Below, one piece after another: positions 25,501-37,437 of a stretch of 64,000 bases of DNA (the stretch's first letter is position 1; the number at the start of each line of letters is the position of its first letter). Made by a program: the position numbers and the translations under genes. The notes beneath the pieces were generated by a model. The model was not told the origin of the DNA and ran no database searches. It saw nothing but the letters and a program-made list of their open reading frames with translations. The stretch is from Hydractinia symbiolongicarpus (lineage: Eukaryota > Cnidaria > Hydrozoa > Anthoathecata > Hydractiniidae), in the NCBI RefSeq assembly GCF_029227915.1, contig NC_079875.1, forward strand, positions 13,885,001-13,949,000, in the 5' to 3' direction.

Positions 25501-26083
25501 ACCTTGTTGTTATGGCGACCTCTTTTATAATACGTCATGGAACTGATTTGTTTTTCACGGCTAGAGGTGAGTCATGTAAAGTCATATTTACGTTAACGAT
25601 GTAATGACCATGATGTGACTAAAGATGACATTACGACGTTATTACGGCGCCGTGTGCCAGCTTGGTAGTAACAGCTGGCTCAGATGCATACTTAAAAATT
25701 CCGCCATCCATTCCACTGCTTTATGTCTTGGGGTTGTAGTAGCTTAAAATTTAGGTATTCTAAAATATTCTTGCTTTGTGGGGAAGTATGACGTAATAAA
25801 TTCAACTTTTCTGAATTAAATGTGTGGTGAAAATATTTTTGATGCTTCGGAGGCTAGGATTTGGGTGGCAAAAAATATAAAATAATTGAATTTCATAAAT
25901 TTAATCGTTTCTTATAAGGAAACTTGCTGATGAAAACGTGCTGATGTTGAAATTTATACCATGCTCTTCAATTTTTTTAAATTAAACAACTTTAAACAAA
26001 ATTTGGGATTTCTAAAGTTGCCACAAAGTGTAAAAAAATGCTCTAGGCAATCAGTATGAAAATATATACTATGCTCTTCAGCG
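25501..26083. other. gene-free stretch
   Basis: 3' flank of the minus-strand gene at 26084. A short imperfect direct repeat around ATGCTCTTCA occurs near 25962 and 26070. Nothing else was seen. Confidence 0.4.
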
Positions 26084-26788
26084 TCACTTAGCTTCCGCTG
26101 GATTGTAAGCAAAATCAGTGAAAACACCATAAGAAACTTCTATAATTTTCTCATCTTTGCTCGCTTCTTCGTCTAGTCGCTGACAAAGATCAGTAGGGCA
26201 ACTTTCATTGATAAACACTTCCAATATCCAATCAGGAAAAACATCACTGTTTGTTGTGTTGCCTTTCATGACATGCTTCTTAAAAGTGAGTTGACAACTG
26301 ATTTTATCTTTAAGCTCAGTTTTAAGGATATTCAAAAGTTTGTCTACTTTTTCTTTGATGTTTTCAGATAATACAGTATCATTTAATTTCCGAATAATGC
26401 AGACGATTTTCTGAGGGTTGGATTTTTCCGATTCAGGCATGTCAGAAATCAATAGGCAAGATTCTCCTGTAATTTCTTGACATTCTAAATGAAATGCACC
26501 AAGGGGTTGACCTTTAATGACACCAAAACTTTGTGGTTTTACAGGAATTCCTTCTTGGAAACCTTTTTCTATGTTATCTAAGCACCAAATGTTTTTAACA
26601 AAAAATTTGTAGGGTTGAAATTTTGTTCTTTTGATATGCGATACATATTGTGATGCAATATGTTGCTCCGCACCTCTTTCTAACATCTTTGCTGCGAGTT
26701 TTGGTTGTGCCTTCTTGAACACGGTTTCACCAAGCGATACATTGATTCCAGTCAATTGTACGATTGTCTCCTTTTCCCCTGTAGCCAT
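26084..26788 (-). CDS. unrecognised single-exon protein, 234 aa
   Basis: Uninterrupted frame with an ATG at 26786-26788 and a TAA at 26084-26086. The composition looks properly coding: balanced charge, few low-complexity runs, and clearly unlike the F/K/N-rich spurious frames nearby. There is no signal peptide, membrane segment or zinc-finger pattern, so a soluble cytosolic protein is expected. The middle holds a predicted helical, Lys/Glu-rich stretch (about residues 130-165). The C-terminal part alternates hydrophobic strands with acidic turns and ends in AEAK. I do not recognise the family and assign no function. Being intronless, it could be a retrocopy or a lineage-specific gene; no poly-A scar was identified. 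Confidence 0.7.
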   Translation of the reverse strand: MATGEKETIVQLTGINVSLGETVFKKAQPKLAAKMLERGAEQHIASQYVSHIKRTKFQPYKFFVKNIWCLDNIEKGFQEGIPVKPQSFGVIKGQPLGAFHLECQEITGESCLLISDMPESEKSNPQKIVCIIRKLNDTVLSENIKEKVDKLLNILKTELKDKISCQLTFKKHVMKGNTTNSDVFPDWILEVFINESCPTDLCQRLDEEASKDEKIIEVSYGVFTDFAYNPAEAK

Positions 26789-28035
26789 AATTTTGATTTA
26801 ACCTTTAATAAAAGAAAAGTTGTAAGTACAATAAAACCTATTGATTTTTGCAGCTTTATAAGGACCAGAACAGTTTTTAGATGTTTAGAAAACTGGAAGA
26901 AAGGTTAGTGAGCCTTCTAGATTTAGTTCTCTCGAAGTTTTGTGGAAGACATGATATGTGAGTTCACTGGTGCATTCGGATAAAATTTAGCACCATGCTA
27001 TATCATGTGACAAAATAAAACGTAGTGGAAAATAATGCTTAAAATAATAAGTGACTTAGATGAGGAAATAGGCATAAAAAAGCATAAGAGGTTAAATTTT
27101 ACTTCAGAGAATTGTTATCAACTATATTTCCAAAAATTGGAAGAAAGAAAAAAATTTAAGGTTGATTACTTCTACCCCTTGTTGTATCACCATAGCAAGG
27201 TAAAGTCAAACAAACCTGAAAATATTATGAACAAAAAGGAAGGAAGAAAATGAACTTTAAAAACATTCCGTTTGTGAAAAATCTTAGTAACAGGATTTTT
27301 TACCTATTGACCAACAAAAACACCCTCTCCATACAGATCAAAAATAACGAGTACTTTATTAAAATCTTTTTAGTATATTTCTCACAATGCCTTTTAACAA
27401 TTTTAAATTATTAAATTTTCAGTATGAACTGCCTCAATACATTCATGAATACGAAACAAAAAACAATTCAAGTTAATTTTTTGCATTTTAAGTTAAAGGA
27501 AGTGCAAATTTAGAAATGAAAAGCAAGTCGACCAGACTGATGTCAAGGAGCAAGCGCTTTAACCGTATTTTGTAATTTGTCGATGTAAATTTTTGATCTA
27601 CTGCATGTCTATATTGACTATTATTTTTATATGTAGTAGTTATCACACAGTGTCAACAAAAATATCGCAAATAACCTGGTTTAGATATTTTACAAGCCTT
27701 AAGGCGAGAGAAATGTACGAGAACTAAAAAACGAGAAAAATATGACGATATTTTTCGAGAACAAGTACGATGACTAATTTATTGCATAAATCGAGCATAA
27801 ACCACCATCAATATCAATTTGATATACTCGCCAGATAATTGTTCAATTTCAATCACAGTTTATGAGGTTCAACAGCGAAATAATTTATTGCAAGATAATA
27901 TGTTATTATGTCTTTTAATTCATAATAATTTTTATAATATAAATTATGCGCGACATGGTAGTTATTTTAAAGAAAAAAGCTTGGTTATGTCACGCCTCAA
28001 TGAAATTGAATGAAAATAAATGCATAAATAATAAA
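26789..28035. other. gene-free stretch
   Basis: AT-rich DNA. A 72-codon frame at 27035-27253 is lysine-rich and has no domain. It was not accepted as a gene. Confidence 0.4.
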
Positions 28036-28089
28036 TAATTTGTATTGAATTAACATGAATATATATTTATGTTAATTCAATACAAATTA
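28036..28089. repeat. perfect stem-loop, 21-base arms
   Basis: The 21-base arm at 28036-28056 (starting TAATTTGTATTG) is the exact reverse complement of 28069-28089, around a 12-base AT loop. It may be a terminal foldback of a MITE or a cruciform-forming palindrome. Confidence 0.85.
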
Positions 28090-28590
28090 GTTGAAGTTAA
28101 GTTAAACAATCGAATTAAACACAAAAATCCTTCAACGCTATGTATATAACATCACCGGCATAAAGTCACAGTCAAATCTCTACGGTGGAGAACGCAATTC
28201 TGTTTCTATTATGTTTTGTTTTTTATGAGGAGAAAATTATGGAATAAATTTACCGACAACTTGTTTTTCAAGAAAACAGTAACTTTACTCAGCGAGTTAT
28301 TAACCAATCAGGAAAAAATATCAGCTTCTTGCACGCTATTTAAGCCAATCAGAGAAAAAAGATGCACTATAGAATTAAAGAATAATTAAAAATTGCACTC
28401 TTTTCTCAGTAGAAAACAACAATATAGCATATATTTTTATGTTAGCCAATCACCGCGATTTATGCAAACTTTACTGGGTCCAAAATTTCCTATGCGCAGG
28501 GCCCGGGGTGTGCCATTTATTCATAAACAAGATCTGGATAAATTCATATATTAAGGACCAGATTCAGTCTGGGAAATTTTCGAGCTTATG

Positions 28591-28750
28591 GAAGAGAAGT
28601 GTTTCGCACTTGGAAGAGAAGTGTTTCGAACGGAAGAGAACTTTGGGTATCAAAGTAGAGAAGTTTTTTATACAGAAGAGAAGTGTTGTTATACAGAAGA
28701 GAAGTGTTGTTATACAGAAGAGAAGTGTTTTGATTGAGAAGCGAAGTGAG
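28591..28750 (+). repeat. GAAGAGAAGTGTT minisatellite, 21-base core unit
   Basis: Repeated units contain GAAGAGAAGTGTT. The inner three copies (about 28672-28735) are nearly identical at a 21-base period. Because 21 is a multiple of three, the array stays open: the plus-strand frame 28439-28756 encodes repeating heptads of the form IQKRSVV. There are no splice signals or other coding features, so it is classed as a repeat and not a gene. Confidence 0.75.
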
Positions 28751-31107
28751 CCATAGGGGCCATCGTAAGATCGGACGTTCTTGATACTTCGCTTTTTACA
28801 TTCTAATAATATTCTGAGGATGTTGTGGAAAATAACAAAAGCATTCATCAAAGCAGACGTTTTATTTATTGAATGGATTTTTTTCACTCGTTTTTAACTG
28901 ATGATAGCTATATAAGAAGCAAGTATTAGCCTGCATCCTTAAAATTATGTTAGGAAGAGCTTTTGTCTAAAGTTCTTTTATGATGCATAAACTTTTTGGG
29001 TAGAAGTGCAAATACTGCATATTACATATCTGAAAAATGTTTTCTAAAACAATATTACCTTATATGAATTTGTTCTCTTATCAAACGTCTAAACTCTTCA
29101 CTGGAATCTCATGTATATTTAGAGTTCAAAAACTTTTTATATTTTAAGTGGTTTCTATGTATTTTCCAATGGGAAAAGCTTCCTAACTAACTAGCGCTTA
29201 CTTTACATCAACTTTTATTTCTCTTATTATTATTTTACCTTGTTTCATTGAGCTAAAGCTGTTTTTAAAAATTAAACGTAGAAACCAGGTCTGTAATGAT
29301 ATTACAGCATGATAAATTAATGTTATTGAAATCTTTTTTATACGACATATGAACAAAATAAAAAATCATAATGAAATCTGAGCTGTGCATGTGACCTGTT
29401 TGTTTTTATGGGTTTATGTTGCATAATTTAATGCCTATCTCTCGCGCGTAGCAACAATTTCTAAATAATGATAAACGTTTACGCAGCCTTGTGGAAATCA
29501 TTTTTGAAAAGAAAAGATCATGGACTTATCAAGAGCATAAATTGTATAAGAACACAAATATTGTGTTCTTTGTTACGATCGAATCTCTGTTAGGATACCC
29601 GTTGTGTATGAGATTGAATTGTTGAACATGCAAATGGTCAATAAAATTTCTGTAATTAAACGCGTTAAAATCTTTTCATACCTCCTAGTGACTGTAAAAA
29701 CTTGTTGGAGAAATGTAATGATTTTGAGTTGTGATAATGTGTATTCATTTCTGTAGGGCGCAGAACAGAATATAAACAACAGACCACAGAAGTCAAATAC
29801 ATCCCTTTGTAACAGGAAATATTCCCTTAAAGTTGATAAAGTAAAAAAAAGAAAAGAGCGAGAATATAGTTACAACTATTATTTTCAGTGGTAGCTGTAA
29901 TTTTAAATAGTAGCCATTTTACCTAAAGGTCGCCGAAATTTTTGTAAACATTTGTTTACATTTCCACATTATATATAAGGTCAGTACTAAAGGCGAACAA
30001 GCAAGTAATGATAAAGTTGAAAATAAAGGTAATGTTTTCTTTCAAACACGTGTAATGTAATGTTCGAGCTTGCCTCACTTAAGCTGTCGGAATTTTTCAT
30101 TGTTTTCAAATAAATAAGCCACATAAGTAAGCCACTAGACTTTATATTTCAAAATTGATTTATTTATCAAAGTATGAAACTCTTTTAATAGACAAACAAT
30201 AGATCCAATGCGACCATAAATGTATGCCCCACAAAAAATAACAACACAAACAAAATAATAATTGGTGATTTAATCTGACTTTAGGATAGTGACCTCACTT
30301 TATGTCGATTGTTTTTAAATTTTAAGAAATATAGAACATTAACGCTATGAAAAAACTCACTCCAACTGGTCGTTGTACATATTTCCTACGTTGCTATATT
30401 TTTTTTCTTGTTCGTCTGTTTGCATAAAGTAATTGAATTCGAAATAACTATTTTGAACAGACAGAATATGGCTAGCCGTTAACCCGTGGCAAAATACACG
30501 GGCTTGTAGCCATTTTAAACAGAAAAAATACGTGTATTAGTACAAGAAATATATTTACATGTCGTTTGAATCATTGTTACTTTTTTAGCAACTAACATCT
30601 TACCTCAAATTTTCATACAACATAAATTAACCTACAATTATATAAGACATAAATATTTATTATTGAAGGAACGGCAAATAAACATGGGTTAATTCTGTAG
30701 CTCTCTGCAACCTTTCTTGGAGATAAATGCGGTTTTAGTTCACATTGATATCAGTTTAAAAGTATTTTTTGAAAAAAGAATATTCAATTCACAGTCATCG
30801 AAAAAGCAGGTTTTTTAGATCCTAGGTTGACCCATTTTGGTATTGTTCTTAAAGAAGAAGAATGTCGACTAAAAAGAATGATACAGTTCATGCTTATTCC
30901 TTTTAATAAAAACATCTTAATGCTAGTCCATGCAGAATTTCTGATTTTTTTTCATTCACATATTCTTTTGAAAGAGCATATATAATGGTTTTCGCATCTC
31001 CGTGTATAAACTGGAAAGCATTTGGGGTAATGAATTAGCCGAGAATATCTAAATACTGATCAAAGAAAAGCGCACATATTGCAAACCCATTTATTTGCCT
31101 AATTTGC
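28751..31107. other. gene-free stretch
   Basis: AT-rich DNA. A small perfect hairpin (AAGAACACAA/TTGTGTTCTT, about 29548-29570) and a copy of the dispersed CTAG-CCCGTGG repeat (30471) are the only structured items. The part next to 31107 is the 3' flank of the TRIM-like pseudogene. Confidence 0.4.
30471..30505 (+). repeat. dispersed CTAG-CCCGTGG repeat, copy 2
   Basis: Reads GCTAGCCGTTAACCCGTGGC, then A-rich DNA and CACGGGCTTG. The inner CCCGTG...CACGGG forms a short hairpin. Same family as 50472 and 61668. Confidence 0.6.
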
Positions 31108-34100
31108 TCAATTCCTTTGGTGTTCTTCAAACAAGCGCTTGATGGTGTCATTACGAGCAATATCATACGCTGTTTTGCTCCGATTGTTTTGTACACTCAC
31201 ATCAGTATGTAGTATTGACAACAACAACTTTATACATTCAATATAACCACGAGTGGATCCAAGATGTAATGGTGTGTTATTGTGTTTATTTTGTATATTT
31301 ACATCAATATTTGGTACCGACAATAGCATCTTAACACACTGAAAATGACCATTTCCACATGCTTTATGTAATGGTGTGTTACTGTCATTGTTTTGTATAT
31401 TCACATCAATATGTGGTATTGACAACAACAATTTCAAACATTCAATATTACCATATCGAGATGCATCATGTAATGGTGTGTCGTTGCAATTGTCGACTAC
31501 GTTAATATTTGTAACATCGTGATTAATCAGAACTTTTAAAACATTATGATAACCATTACATGCACTGATGTGATAGGCATTGCACATTTCTCTGTTGGTA
31601 GCACCCACATCACTACCAGCGTCAATCAAAGATTGTACAATTGACGGTTTGCTGTAATATGCAGCTTCTATCAACAATGTACTTCCATCAACACCTCTCA
31701 TTTTAACAATATCCGGATTATTAGTAAGAATTGATAAAAATTTCTTGTCATCACCAATTCCAATGAGGTTCTTTAGTTCTAAACGCAAATTTATGGATAA
31801 TAGGCATATTTATACTGAGACGAAGTAATCACCTGAGACGGATAGTACAGAAATTCTTTTATGCCTGCTAACTTTCAAAAGTACAATTAAAATTTATTAA
31901 ACTTTAGGCTTTATCATTGAAAAATAGACGAATTCTTTTGGCAGCAAATAATATAGAAAGTTGATCACACAACTAGAAATGCATCCATTTCTAATCAAAA
32001 GATTCTAACTTAAGATTAAAATTCAACTTCTGTGAGATTGAACTAAATTTGTGAGGCAGTCAGAAATTACACATGGAAATTCTAGGTAAATCCAATAAAT
32101 AGTTTATGTTTTTTAGCATTGCGTAAAAATCCCTAAAAAGTAGGTCAGCGTGACATGCATTGGTCACAATGGCAATGTTCATCTATCAACATAAATACAA
32201 TTTGTTAATAATCAGATCAATATAGGAAAATTTGACAAAACTGTGTTGTACGTGGTTGAACGTAATTATTTACGTTCCTATTGCATATATGGAATTTAAA
32301 AGTTTACTTACTTAGCGCGGTGATTTTCTTACTTGTGTCAATTTAAAGTACAAATATTAAGTGAGACTGTGTAATTAAACCTACGTTAATATCTTTAATC
32401 TCAATTTTAAATTCCTCCTAATTCGTACATTCAATCGGTCTGACAAACGTGCATAGGGCTGATTTTCTTGTATTCGTTAGTTCTTGCTTACATTGTAATA
32501 TAGCCTGAAAGAGTTCCGTGAATTGTATTCCATTCTTACATTGCTTGCCACCTACAGTTTAGTCTGATTGAAGTTAACTATCGATAGATTGACAAACTGT
32601 GTTAAGTATATTGGCGAGTTTCGACTTTTTTACTGCAATAAATTAGTGAGAGCAATTTTAAAATATAATGCGGACAAAAGAAACTGATCGTTACTGTTTA
32701 GTCCTTTTAATAAAGATTCTGAAATAGCTAAGTGTTGCGCGTATTAGTCAAGGTGATTCAGAATTAATTGGTGTAGCTATAATGTTAAGAGCAGACAGTC
32801 AAATTAATAATAAGCTTTTGTTGACAAACAAACTTCCCTAATGTTCTCTCTTTTACATGATAAAACGGAGCTTACTTCTTTCTTACCCTTTCCATGGTTA
32901 ACTAGTAAACAAGAAAAGTCAAGAAACCAAGATAAAATTTTGTCTTCAAAACAGAGAGAGTAAGTTGCAGAAAAGTTGTAATTGCCTAAATAATAACCAT
33001 ACAAGTTCCTAAATATTAAAAATATTTATACCTTGAAATGTATAAGCCTTCTGATATGTCTTTCTATCTTTCGGTTTGCTTTCTGGTTTGACATCCCTAA
33101 AAAGTAATCCACGCTCTAACTACTTAATTACCTTTTCTATAGAAACCTTTATTCAGGTTTTAATTTAAAAATATACAATTATTATTCCAACCTTTTTCCC
33201 TCACCCAAACCACGAATAACATCAACTGGTCGTGTTGCATTTTCTGAAAATTAATAGCACAAGATGTACACGAAAGAACTATATGTTCATTATTTATTTT
33301 CTAATAGTATCAAAACAAATACATACCTTTTAGACGGTCAACTGAAGCCATTGAATTTCGTTCTAAATACATTCTAATTCTAGTTACGTTAAATCTACTT
33401 TAATTTTTTTTCATTTCAAATTTTAACTTAACGTAATCCGCATGTCAATGCTATAATCCGTCTATAAATTAGAAATATGACTGATTTTTTGGTCTTGTCT
33501 CGTTCTTTCTTACATTGTAATTTTTATATAGCCTAAAAGAGTTCTCTTCGTTCCACTCCATTCTTATATTGCTTGCTACTCACGACATTTTTTTGATTGA
33601 TGTTAACTATCGACAATTGACAAACTTGTTATTAAATTGGCGTAAGAATTTCTACTTGTTTACCGCAGTGAGATCAGTGAGGGAAATGTTAGGGTATGAT
33701 TTGGACAAAAATGACATGGTAAGCAGTTAAACGCGTGCAAAAACCACTCAATGCAACGGGTTGTTACTGCTCAGTCCTTTAAATAAATATTCTGAGATAA
33801 GTGTTGTGCGTATTAGCTAGTCAAGGTGGTTCTGAATTAGTTGATGAATTAGTCATAAACAAGAAAGCAAGATAACATTTTGTTTTTAGGAAAGAGACTT
33901 TCGGTTGCAGAAAAATTTTATTTTGCAAAAAAATAAAACAACCTTGAAAGGTTCTTTTTAAGTATTAAAAATATTTATACCTTGAAATATATAAACCTTC
34001 TTATCTGTCAGTTTGCTTTTTGGCTTGACATCACTAAAAAGTAATCTACACAATAAATCCTAAATTCTTAATTCCCCATCTCTTTAGAAACCTTTTTATT

Positions 34101-36300
34101 CAGTTTGAAAACAAAATCATTAGTTTTCCCTGTTATGCTTTCATACAAAATAGAATGTCTAAAACGAGATTGTATAACATAAGTTGCTTGATATTAGTAC
34201 TGTATTTGTTATAACAGTTTTTGCTTGTTTGTATGATAAGCAAAAAAAGTATGGAAAACTTTAAGTAGGGAAGAATTTGTCATATTATTTAAAGGATTAA
34301 AGAATAACAGTATAAGTGAACAGATATAAAATGTGTTGTAAACACGGCATCCGAAATTAAGGTAACTTTAGACTGAATCAATGTATGCAATAAAAACCCC
34401 ATGTTGTTGTCAAAACAAATTTGCAACGTATAGCATTTGTTTCTTTGGGTTTATATTTATGTTTAAAATCTATAAAGAATAAGACTTCGTCAGAGATGTA
34501 TACAGTTATTATTACAACCTTTTTCCCTCTCTTAAAATACCAATAATATCAAATGGTCGTCTTGCATTCTCTAAAAATTAATAGCACAAAGTTTACACGA
34601 AAAAACTGTATGTTCATTATTCATTATTTAATAATATTTAAACACATACACACCTTTTAGGCGTTCAACTAAATCCATTAAATTACGTTCTAGCTCCAAT
34701 TGATTATAATGTGGCTTTGTTTCATCGACGCGACAGTTGTACACATTTATATAACCAGCATCTACGCTAACATGATGTACATTATTAATAGAAATTGTCA
34801 TCTCGCCTAACGGATTGACTACCAAATGATGTTCTTCAAATCATGCAAATGTGAACTAAAACAGGGGACATGTGCAGGAAGAGTAGATAATTCACGAAGA
34901 TTTCGCTCAATTTCAACTTTTTCAGCTACGAGATCAAAGAATGATTTGTCGTTAAATACTTTAACGTATTCTAAACGATCTTTGATTTTCCTATTATCTG
35001 TGTAGCCTGCCGCAATAACATTGTTTTTAAATTCCGTGACTTTTTTGTCATATTGTCTTAACAGTTTTTTATCCTCAGCATTTAACTGTTCAATGTATTG
35101 TTCCACACGTTTCAACTTTCTTATTTGCAATTCGCGAACTATTTTTCCTCTGTTGTTTTGCAAACAGGTCAAAGCTTCGTTGTATTTATTGTTTAAGATT
35201 TCCAATTCCCTCCTAGTGTCCTCAAAGCTCTCTATGAATGACTGAAACTAGTTCTTTGCTTCAACGCCAAATTCAGCAATAGTCATTCCTTTGTGGTTTT
35301 TGTGTTGCCTGTTGATACAATAGACACATGTAAACATGTTCTCACATTTAATGCAAACGTTATTTGCAAGCGAGTTATGTTGCTCACACACCGGTTTTAT
35401 TACTTCCGATTTTTTATCGAAAGTTATTGCAGTGAATGATCCTGCCTTGCAAGAATGTACAATTTGGCACTGATCACATATCTTCATTCCACATTTTGTA
35501 CAGGAGAAAGTAACTTTCTTCTTGCACTGTGTTGACTGCTGGCAAAGTGTGCATTGATGATTTGACAATCTAGATGCAAGATCAAATTGGTATTAAAGGT
35601 GAAAAGTGTAAGGACAATCTTTGCAATCTTTTTTCAACTCAACTTTTGTGCATGCAATTATGAAACTTAGTTTTCATACTTCTCCGAAACGCTTGCCGCA
35701 GACGATAAGCCTAAAACTGATCTCACTTTCCTTCGCTAAGATTTGACAATTTTTCGCTACTGCTACATATGATGAAAACATTTTTTTTTTTTTTTTTGTA
35801 AACAACAAATTTAACTAAATGCAACATAATGTGCCTCTTAACTAAAGCTGAATACAACATGCTGTAAGTCTCTGGTGGCGTGTGCAAAAATGAAACGTAA
35901 GACTTGTCGTAATAAGAATTCTTGTTAATTTATTTATTCATTTAAATACCCACCTTTTTATACACTTTCTGCACCAAAAAAAGCCATTTTACTATTTGTT
36001 TAAGCTAAGACAGAAAGAATAACCTTACTGTGTCTTGCTTCTTTCTACCTCATCTACAATATCTGAAAGTGAGTAATTTTTCGTGAAGCAAGATGTTGTC
36101 TGATCTGCTGCAATTATCATACTGGCTGTGCATTTTAAAGAGCATCGAATTTCTGCACTTCCGTCTTCTTTGAAAATCAAAATTTCATCTAAACAGTTCT
36201 TGCAGTATGTATGTCCGCAACTGAGAAGTTTTGGGTGCTCAAATTGGTCCAAACAAATCTTGCATTTTAGCAATGCCGACATTGCATTAGACAAAGCCAT
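31108..36300 (-). pseudogene. TRIM-ankyrin gene copy with a nonsense codon and a frameshift
   Basis: Three exons match the intact gene at 45847-49800. Exon 1 (36300-36029, 272 nt) is an intact RING exon (CKICLDQFEHPKLLSCGHTY...) ending at GTAAGG in phase 2. Exon 2 (35569-34654, 916 nt) carries the B-box and coiled coil and ends at GTGTGT in phase 1. Exon 3 (31778-31108, 671 nt) starts after TTTAG and encodes five to six ankyrin repeats. Two lesions sit in exon 2. TAG at 35248-35250 stands where the intact copy has a Trp codon. One base is missing near 34835, which explains 916 against 917 nt. Exon 3 is open and has two more ankyrin repeats than the intact copy. Splice sites are preserved, so a truncated RING plus B-box protein is still possible. 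The open frame of exon 3 extends upstream only to a TTG, so it is an internal exon and not a separate gene. Confidence 0.85.
32390..34710 (-). repeat. tandem duplication inside the pseudogene: intron 2 plus exon 2 tail
   Basis: Unit A (about 32390-33390) and unit B (about 33400-34710) align along most of their length. Shared blocks include the TATAGCC...AAGAGTTC segment (32500 and 33530), AGTATTAAAAATATTTATACCTTGAAA-type DNA (about 33013 and 33965), and ATTATTCCAACCTTTTTCCCTC (33178 and 34503). Each unit ends in an exon 2 tail with its splice donor: the live tail is at 34654 and onward, the decayed copy at about 33327-33390 with donor GTATGT. Unit B has about 400 extra bases near 34100-34500. 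Confidence 0.75.
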
Positions 36301-37041
36301 TTTTATTTATTTTTTTGCCTGAAAAAGTATATAGAAAGTGAATTAAAAATTAGGTCAGATATTTGTTTTATAAATATACGCATACATATTTCCGCTTGCC
36401 TGCTTATGCTTCTTATACCTCTTTTCTTAAAAAAACAAGATTATACACACATACATACAAATATAACACAAATATCTACTCAGACGCATAGCGTTATATA
36501 GTACACTTATATATCAACTTTAATGTGTGGTAAGTTAACAAGAAATAAAAATCAAGGAAACCGTTTGTTTCTATGAAGCGTATTTCCCTTGAGTCATCAA
36601 TTGAAGTTTCTACTGTGTTAAATAACATTTAGTCTGATATTGATATATATCCGAAGACGATATTTAAATAACCTATCTGAAGTTTATATTACGATGTCCC
36701 GCTTAGCCGACGAAAATTAGTGTAAAAACCGCTGAAGTTAAATGACTGCTTTGTTTCTCAGGAATTTAAAACTCGAACGTATAATTTCTTTAATTCACAA
36801 TACACAAAATCTGCAACCAATGTCTGTGCGTTTTTCATTTTAATGATATTTAATAAGACGTAAAACCATTTCTATGGCGCGTAATTGTCCAAGTAGTTCT
36901 CCATCATGGAGATTAAGTGTCCTCCGTTGTTTCGTTTCCAATACATTACATTGTGCTATACCAGTCCGAATTGGTCATAATTTTTATATCACTGCGCTAA
37001 ATTTTCAGACCTTTTTCATATGCATAACAATTACTAACCCT
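36301..37041. other. 5' flank of the TRIM-like pseudogene
   Basis: On the minus strand a pyrimidine tract and CAG acceptor (TTTTTCAG) lie about 20-25 bases upstream of the RING ATG. The intact copy has a comparable acceptor (TTATTTAG) at a similar place, so a non-coding 5' exon is likely in both. A weak stretch of upstream similarity (AGGCAAGCxGAAAT) is also shared. Confidence 0.45.
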
Positions 37042-37169
37042 ATAATAACTGTTTATGAGGGCAATACCGGAGAATATTGACCGACGTCAAAGTATTGCCC
37101 GAGCTTGTGAGGGCAATACGTGACAGAGGTCAATATTCGAAGGTATTGCCCGAAAAAAACAGCTATTAT
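37042..37169. mobile_element. foldback repeat with GGGCAATACC arms
   Basis: Two arms of about 60 bases, 37042-37105 and 37106-37169, are near-perfect reverse complements. Each arm carries GGGCAATACC, then AATATTGACC, then GTATTGCCC. There is almost no spacer. A further short palindrome of the same family lies at 37406-37437 (TAGCGGGCAATA with its exact inverse), so the full element may span about 37040-37440. Confidence 0.75.
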
Positions 37170-37405
37170 ATGGATTGTTATCCGGGTACTGCATTTTACG
37201 AGCGAAAATATACCATTTTAGGCAGAATGTAGAAACCATGTCTTTAAAGAAGTTATTCCCATATGGAACGTACATTCGAACTAAAAATACATCATAGAAT
37301 TCTTTAAAGATAAAAGCAAGTTTCACTTCTGTTTCGCGGTTTTGCTTACTTTTCTCTGTGCTTATTTACCTTTAATACTACCATATTTAAACACGGTTGC
37401 TATGG

Positions 37406-37437
37406 TAGCGGGCAATACCGTGGAATATTGCCCGCTA
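37406..37437. repeat. second GGGCAATA palindrome
   Basis: TAGCGGGCAATA (37406-37417) pairs exactly with TATTGCCCGCTA (37426-37437) around CCGTGGAA. The sequence motif is that of the foldback at 37042-37169. Confidence 0.75.
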
